Assembly: GCA_016794625.1 (NCBI GenBank)
Contig: JAEUGY010000020.1
Location: forward strand, 1-45,686
Direction: 5' to 3'
DNA from: Opitutaceae bacterium
Lineage (GTDB): Bacteria; Verrucomicrobiota; Verrucomicrobiia; Opitutales; Opitutaceae
DNA: 45,686 nt
Part shown: positions 41,700 through 45,686 of the stretch, piece after piece
How positions within the stretch are numbered: the first letter of the stretch is position 1
How the letters are laid out: each line of letters starts with the position of its first letter
Position numbers and translations under genes: made by a program
The notes under the pieces: model-generated
What the model was told of the DNA's origin: nothing
What the model saw: only the letters and a program-made list of their open reading frames with translations
Databases searched by the model: none

Positions 41700-43052
41700 T
41701 CAGTTGGCGCGCGGCGTGGCCTGGCCATCGGTACGTGTTGCCCACGCCAGGATTTTATCGCCGGTTAGCCGGCGTTCCGGCGGCAGGCTGTGTGGCGTCC
41801 GATTGCCGTGCACTTTGGCCATCTCCGCAAACCGCTCCTGGGTGGCTCGAACGAAGGTTTCGACCGGGCGGGTGTCACCGCAGAGTGCCATGATTTCAGG
41901 CAACCAGCGATGACCGTATCGCACGTGGTTTTGTTCGTCGTTGCGATCGAATGCGAGCAGCGTGTCCGCCTCGAAGTCATTCAGTTCTCGGATACGGTCC
42001 ATGACCGTGGCCTTGGTGGGAAAACTGCCTGCCTCGAATTCCATGGTCATCATGGCGTAGCGCTCATGCGGCGGCATTTGCACGAGGATGTTGTAGAGAT
42101 CGAGCGAGTGTTCGACCGTCATGAGGTCGATGCCCAGCTTGGGCAGCTGCCGATAGCCGAAGGCGCTGTGACGCGATTCATCCCAGAGGTGGCGCGCGAG
42201 GTCGTGATGGAGATCGAACGGAGCGTCCGGGGTATCGACAAACACCGTGGCGAGGTAGTCGACCGCATCCATCTCCATCATCAGCCAGACGTAGACCATG
42301 ATCCGGATGACGCGCGCATCGGTCGCGGGGTCCACCAGCCAAGGGCGCACAATCGGGGTTTCCGCCGGATCGTAGCTGAACACGCTGGAGCAGGTCGGAT
42401 AGCGCCCGCGGTTGCAGGTGGCCGGGTGAGTGTAGGCGCGCACATCGCACTGCCAGGTGAAGCCGGCGGGCAAGGGGACGCGGGTGCGCTCGCCGAGCAG
42501 TCCGCCGAGGGCGTCGAGCGCGGTCTGAAGATGGTCGCACCACGCCGCGATCTCCGGGTGGTCCGTGAGGTGGGCTGCTATTTCCCGGGCGTGACGCTCT
42601 TCGTCGCCGATGAACTCCTCGACCAACCGCAGCGATGGCCAGTCGGCCAGGTGGTGGGTGGCCTGCAAGTAGTGACGGTACGCCGCCAGCAGCGCGGGCT
42701 TGATCACCCGATAGAAGCCGGCGAGGGCGGTGGCCCCGTCCGCCGGCATGATCGCTTCGTTGAAGAGGCGCCGGATCTCGTCGCGCACGCCCTCACCCGA
42801 ACCAAAGCCGCTCATTTCCCGGCCCCGTTCGCGCAGGAAGCGCGCATGGCCGGAGGATTCCCAGACGTGCTGACAAAGCAGATACTTGAGCTCGGGTTCT
42901 CCGACCCGGTAGATCAGTGTCGTGGCGGTGCGTACGAAGTCGCGTTCGACTTCGAACAGCAGGCGCTGCAGCCGGGCCATTTCCTGGACCGCGGCCATGC
43001 GTCCGCCGGACGCAGCCGCGGCCGGCGGGGTGGGTTTCGAGGTGGCGACCAT
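41700..43052 (-). CDS. two-half ferritin-like di-iron protein, C-terminal half DUF455/MiaE-like
   Basis: This 450-residue helical protein contains two ferritin-like halves. The second (about 245-395) has a full di-iron pattern: E260, E292xxH295 (HLWDESRHS), E338 and E373xxH376 (NDEQNHVRYGHRWL). Its ending resembles the DUF455 (COG2833) family, which is related to MiaE hydroxylases. The first half (about 25-165) has E36, E65/H69, E146 and E151xxH154 (GDEERHA), a less regular but plausible second site. Such proteins bind two irons and activate oxygen. Between the halves lie four Cys-containing stretches around residues 202-221. It starts 9 bases after the PhyH-type oxygenase stop, so the two are co-transcribed. 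The substrate is unknown and the di-iron assignment is from sequence pattern only. Confidence 0.68.
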   Translation of the reverse strand: MVATSKPTPPAAAASGGRMAAVQEMARLQRLLFEVERDFVRTATTLIYRVGEPELKYLLCQHVWESSGHARFLRERGREMSGFGSGEGVRDEIRRLFNEAIMPADGATALAGFYRVIKPALLAAYRHYLQATHHLADWPSLRLVEEFIGDEERHAREIAAHLTDHPEIAAWCDHLQTALDALGGLLGERTRVPLPAGFTWQCDVRAYTHPATCNRGRYPTCSSVFSYDPAETPIVRPWLVDPATDARVIRIMVYVWLMMEMDAVDYLATVFVDTPDAPFDLHHDLARHLWDESRHSAFGYRQLPKLGIDLMTVEHSLDLYNILVQMPPHERYAMMTMEFEAGSFPTKATVMDRIRELNDFEADTLLAFDRNDEQNHVRYGHRWLPEIMALCGDTRPVETFVRATQERFAEMAKVHGNRTPHSLPPERRLTGDKILAWATRTDGQATPRAN

Positions 43053-43061
43053 GGCTTCGGT

Positions 43062-43988
43062 TCAGCAAATGCGCCCGCGTTTGCCCGACGTGCTGTGGCC
43101 CGGGGGATTGATCCCGACCCAGCGTTCGTCGATGGGCTCGCTGGCGCGCTGATAGCGGGAGTCGCTGGAGATGCGCAGGCGGTTCTCGCTCCGGTTGTCG
43201 AGCGAGGCGTGCACGAGGAACATGCCGAAGGTCAGGAAGTCGCCGGCCTTGAATTCGGTCGTGAGCCAGCGTCCGCCAAACTTGTTGCGCACCATCGGCG
43301 GGTTGTGTGAGAGCGTGCCAGTGAACGACCAGGCACCCTTCTTGGCGGCCTCCGCCTCCTTCTGTTTGTTTTCGCAGAAGGCATCGACATCGCGATAGAC
43401 GTAGTTCTCCAGCAGATCCATGCGTTTGTGCGATCCCTCGAGGACCATCAAGCCGCCGAGCGTGAACGAGATGTCGCCGTAGGGCAGCCAGCAGGTCATG
43501 TGGCGATGCGTGCCGCGGCCCATGTAGGGAAGGTCGCAGTGGGGATTGGTACCCTTTCCGGGCCCGATCGCCCGCAGCCAGGTGTAGTCGTAGTGGCGAA
43601 TCGGCTCGCCGAAGAAACGGGTGTAGAAATCGACCAGGCGGCCGGAATACAGCAACTGCTGCACGGCTTCGTTGTTGTTGGTGATCTCCGGTTTGAAGAC
43701 ATACCCGGAGTTGGGTTTGCAGATGCCTTCGACATGGGGATGTGCCAGATCGAGGACCCCGGCGTCGGCCAGCCGGGAGGTCAGGCTCTCCCGGGCACGG
43801 AGGACTTCCGCGCGGTCGAGGTACCCCTTCATGTAGAGGTAACCGTCTTCATCAAACCGGCGACGCAGCTCCTCGACGTCATCGGCGACGCCGCAGGAAT
43901 CGCGGAGGAGGCCGACTTTGTCCTCGGACATGTCCAAGTCATGTCCATAGGAATGCAATTGGGGGAGATCGAGTGTGGGACTCATCAT
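43062..43988 (-). CDS. phytanoyl-CoA dioxygenase (PhyH)-family Fe(II)/2-oxoglutarate oxygenase
   Basis: This is a predicted Fe(II) and 2-oxoglutarate-dependent oxygenase of 308 residues. The iron triad is H150 and D152 in NPHCDLPYM and H260 in LVHASLDN. R270 in RSENRLRISSDSRYQ is the likely 2-oxoglutarate anchor. GGLMVLEGSHKRMDLL is typical of PhyH proteins. The family hydroxylates small molecules, including lipids, ectoine and alkaloids; the substrate here is not recognisable. It is first in an operon with a ferritin-like di-iron protein and is divergent from an AraC regulator 64 bases away, which suggests inducible oxidative catabolism of one compound. Confidence 0.9.
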   Translation of the reverse strand: MMSPTLDLPQLHSYGHDLDMSEDKVGLLRDSCGVADDVEELRRRFDEDGYLYMKGYLDRAEVLRARESLTSRLADAGVLDLAHPHVEGICKPNSGYVFKPEITNNNEAVQQLLYSGRLVDFYTRFFGEPIRHYDYTWLRAIGPGKGTNPHCDLPYMGRGTHRHMTCWLPYGDISFTLGGLMVLEGSHKRMDLLENYVYRDVDAFCENKQKEAEAAKKGAWSFTGTLSHNPPMVRNKFGGRWLTTEFKAGDFLTFGMFLVHASLDNRSENRLRISSDSRYQRASEPIDERWVGINPPGHSTSGKRGRIC

Positions 43989-44052
43989 GGCTCCACCCTA
44001 CACGCGAACGCAGTCACATAAAATGGTTGAAGTGGGAGAACTGATGTAAATT

Positions 44053-44913
44053 TTGGCAGTTGTGCCCTCGCTCCCGCTCACGCGTGCCCAACCCTGGCTG
44101 GAAAGCCCTCTGCGCACACTGGCTGGGGACATTGAGCTGGCGGGCTTGTTGCAGAATGTGACCGGAATCGATCCGGCCCGCATGCGTGTTTTGAGACGAT
44201 TCACGATCGTGCTCATGGTGGAGGGGCAGGGCTATTATCAGGATGCGCGGGGCACGCGGCTGGAGGTCGCTCCGGGGGATGTCATGCTCGTCTTTCCTGA
44301 GATTGCCCACGCCTATGGGCCGCTGGCCGGGCAGCCTTGGACGCAGGTGTATTTCGTTTTTTCGGGACCTCAGTTCGAGCTCTGGCGCACCCAGGGTTTG
44401 CTGTCGCCGGAGCGTCCGGTCTGGCGTTTGGGCGCGCCGGACTATTGGCGGCAGCGTCTGGCCGAAGTCATCAAGGCCGAGTCCTCACACCGCGCGGGGG
44501 GGGCGCTGCGGGCGTTCGGGCGATTCCTGCAGGTGCTCACCGACATGCTGGCCACCGACGCGGAGGCCACGGGGCCGGCTCGGCACGAAGCCTGGCTGGA
44601 AAAGAGCTTCCGGCTGCTGGGCGACCGGGGTGCCGCGGGCTGGCCGGCGCCGCAGGCCGTGGCGCGCGAGGTGGGGTTGAACTACGAGAACTTCCGCAAG
44701 CGCTTCGCCCAGCTGACGGGGGAGTCACCGGGTCGCTACCAAAAACGACGCCGGCTGGATTGGGCGTGCGCCGCGATCTACCATGGCGAACAGTCCCTCA
44801 AGCAGATCGCGGACGAACTCGGGTTCTGCGATGTCTTTCACTTTTCCAAGGCGTTCAAGCAGGAGGTCGGCTTGACGCCCAGCGACTACCGGCGACGGGT
44901 GCACGGTTCCTGA
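44053..44913 (+). CDS. AraC-family transcriptional regulator
   Basis: This is a predicted effector-responsive activator of about 286 residues. The N-terminal half has a cupin-like sensing domain (VEGQGYYQDARGTRLEVAPGDVMLVFPEIAHAYGP, about residues 55-90). The C-terminal part (about 185-283) has the two AraC helix-turn-helix motifs. The first includes AVAREVGLNYENFRKRFAQLTGESPGRYQKRRRL; the second includes SLKQIADELGFCDVFHFSKAFKQEVGLTPSDYRRR. The start is uncertain: TTG at 44053 and GTG at 44062 are both in frame and no ATG is close. It is divergent from the PhyH gene across 64 bases, so it most likely controls that operon. A strong hairpin overlaps its 3' end. Confidence 0.9.
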   Translation: MAVVPSLPLTRAQPWLESPLRTLAGDIELAGLLQNVTGIDPARMRVLRRFTIVLMVEGQGYYQDARGTRLEVAPGDVMLVFPEIAHAYGPLAGQPWTQVYFVFSGPQFELWRTQGLLSPERPVWRLGAPDYWRQRLAEVIKAESSHRAGGALRAFGRFLQVLTDMLATDAEATGPARHEAWLEKSFRLLGDRGAAGWPAPQAVAREVGLNYENFRKRFAQLTGESPGRYQKRRRLDWACAAIYHGEQSLKQIADELGFCDVFHFSKAFKQEVGLTPSDYRRRVHGS

Positions 44914-44925
44914 CCGGCACCCGTC
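44894..44925 (+). terminator. strong hairpin across the AraC gene stop codon
   Basis: GACGGGTGC (44894-44902) pairs with GCACCCGTC (44917-44925). Inside it CGGT (44904-44907) pairs with ACCG (44913-44916) around a 5-base loop, and one A (44903) is bulged. The TGA stop codon (44911-44913) lies in the loop and inner stem. No T-tract follows. It may act as a terminator between this gene and the convergent gene 29 bases away. Confidence 0.45.
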
Positions 44926-44942
44926 TCACTGGGCCTGACGGC

Positions 44943-45686
44943 TCAGGTCGAGGCTTCGGCACTCCAGCCGGCTGGCCAGACGGTGCCGGGAATCGGCCGC
45001 CAGTAGATGTTTTTGTCGATGCGGGGCGGGTGGTGACGGTACTGTTCCGTCAGGCGGAGCTTGGTCTTGAGGTGGTCGACCAGGTTTTCGCCGTAGAAGA
45101 AGGTGGTCTCGGCCACGCCGGACACCACGAGGACTTCAGACGGCGTGCTTTCCAGCAGAGCGATCAGTCCCTTGATGTTCTCCAGTTCGAGATCGATTGC
45201 ACCTTGCAGTTTGCGCTCGCAGGCCGCGCGCACGGCCGGGTCCTTGGCTTCGAGGTAGCCGTAGACACATTCGCACCAGGCGCAGACGCTGCGCAGGCTC
45301 GTGACCCAGTGCAGGTAGGCACGGACCCGGTCCCGGAGGTCGGTGAAGACGACGGCGGGTTGGCCGGCGAGGGAGGATAGGGTCTGGTTGAGGTGGGCGA
45401 TGAGCACCTTGAGCGGGGCGATGACGTTTGCGTCCATGTCCGCCGCCATCTTTGCGCCGGACTCGCGGGTGATCAGGTCGAAGAGCACATCCTTGCCGAG
45501 ATCATTGAGTCCCGGGTTGTTCTGCTGGAAGCAGCCGTGGCGCTCATAGTAATCCCGTTCCGCGGCCGGCACGGCCTCGATGTCCGGGACAAAGGGCCGG
45601 TCCCAGGTGCGTTGCCAGCAGTAGCCGAAGACGCAGTAAAGGCCGACGAGCGGCTGTCCGCCGAGGGCCTGCTCGAAGGCGGTCCA
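44943..45686 (-). CDS. unidentified protein, N-terminal part beyond the window edge
   Basis: I do not recognise a family. About 247 residues are visible and the frame stays open to the window edge, so the gene starts outside. The visible part begins WTAFEQALGGQPLVGLYCVFGYCWQRTWDRPFVPD and is soluble, with several long helices and many Trp and aromatic residues (SLRSVCAWCECVYGYLEAKDP, TTFFYGENLVDHLKTKLRL, KNIYWRP). A shorter reading starting with a GTG at 45572 is unlikely because the 38 codons before it continue the same style of sequence. Residues like those in alpha-barrel or sugar-processing enzymes are present, but no motif decides it. It converges with the AraC gene. Confidence 0.6.
   Translation of the reverse strand, partial: WTAFEQALGGQPLVGLYCVFGYCWQRTWDRPFVPDIEAVPAAERDYYERHGCFQQNNPGLNDLGKDVLFDLITRESGAKMAADMDANVIAPLKVLIAHLNQTLSSLAGQPAVVFTDLRDRVRAYLHWVTSLRSVCAWCECVYGYLEAKDPAVRAACERKLQGAIDLELENIKGLIALLESTPSEVLVVSGVAETTFFYGENLVDHLKTKLRLTEQYRHHPPRIDKNIYWRPIPGTVWPAGWSAEAST

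Noticed and set aside
41790-43310. 506-codon open frame on the plus strand
   Set aside because: It is antisense to the di-iron and PhyH genes. The composition is typical of a GC shadow frame.
43989-44052. AraC-type direct-repeat operator between PhyH and the AraC gene (ACATAAAATGG and ATGTAAATTTTGG)
   Set aside because: The two copies match only weakly and the stretch is generally AT-rich, so the similarity is not convincing.
1-45686. Mobile elements, CRISPR arrays, tRNA or rRNA genes, prophage or restriction islands
   Set aside because: I saw no transposase or integrase, no regularly spaced repeats of CRISPR size, no tRNA-like cloverleaf and no abrupt change of gene style. The window reads as ordinary chromosome with accessory operons.

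Overview
The window looks like a chromosomal segment of a high-GC, Gram-negative member of the Verrucomicrobiota, most likely Opitutaceae. This is inferred from gene content, not computed. The clues are an esterase-like phytase protein ending in a C-terminal domain I associate with secreted Opitutaceae proteins, a sugar-type SSS symporter fused to an extracytoplasmic domain, several Gfo/Idh/MocA oxidoreductases (one with a Tat signal), a PhyH/AraC cluster, and frequent weak or absent Shine-Dalgarno sequences. I see no rRNA, tRNA, CRISPR array, insertion sequence or prophage.

Bases 1-2790 hold housekeeping genes: the end of trmD, rplS and transketolase, with clear intrinsic terminators after rplS and after transketolase. 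Bases 2926-9240 are a MarR-controlled RND tripartite efflux operon (regulator, adaptor, pump, outer-membrane channel) with two tandem palindromes as likely operators. A large AsmA-like protein follows (9331-12429).

Bases 12417-16827 hold a compact unit. A secreted VIT/vWA protein ends in a GlyGly-CTERM-type tail and lies directly upstream of a rhombosortase, the intramembrane protease expected to cut that tail. A sigma-54 enhancer-binding protein with an unrecognised N-terminal region is divergent from them. Bases 16824-18680 encode a secreted phytase/esterase-like protein. Bases 18825-22756 are a polyamine ABC importer in the order potC-potD-potB-potA.

Bases 22753-26717 are a vWA protein, histidine kinase and OmpR-type response regulator operon. 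It is preceded by four exactly phased 11-bp direct repeats, the classical layout of an OmpR/PhoB-family binding site. A weaker, similarly phased array lies upstream of potC. Bases 26754-32821 carry a Tat-exported Gfo/Idh protein and a pair of sensor kinases (a membrane PAS kinase and a soluble hybrid kinase with three receiver domains).

Bases 33032-33904 encode an SDR sugar-nucleotide-type dehydrogenase. Bases 33897-41374 are a six-gene minus-strand operon: SSS symporter, Gfo/Idh dehydrogenase, ABC exporter, small secreted protein, aldose-epimerase-like protein and D-2-hydroxyacid dehydrogenase. It looks like uptake and oxidation of a sugar or sugar acid. Bases 41700-44913 contain a PhyH oxygenase and a two-half ferritin-like di-iron protein in one operon, divergent from an AraC regulator. 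The window ends in an unidentified partial gene.

The strongest candidates for something new are the rhombosortase/VIT-vWA/sigma-54 unit, the phased repeats in front of the vWA-kinase-regulator operon, and the PhyH/di-iron pair. Four of the five convergent gene pairs overlap at their stop codons, leaving no room for terminators between them.
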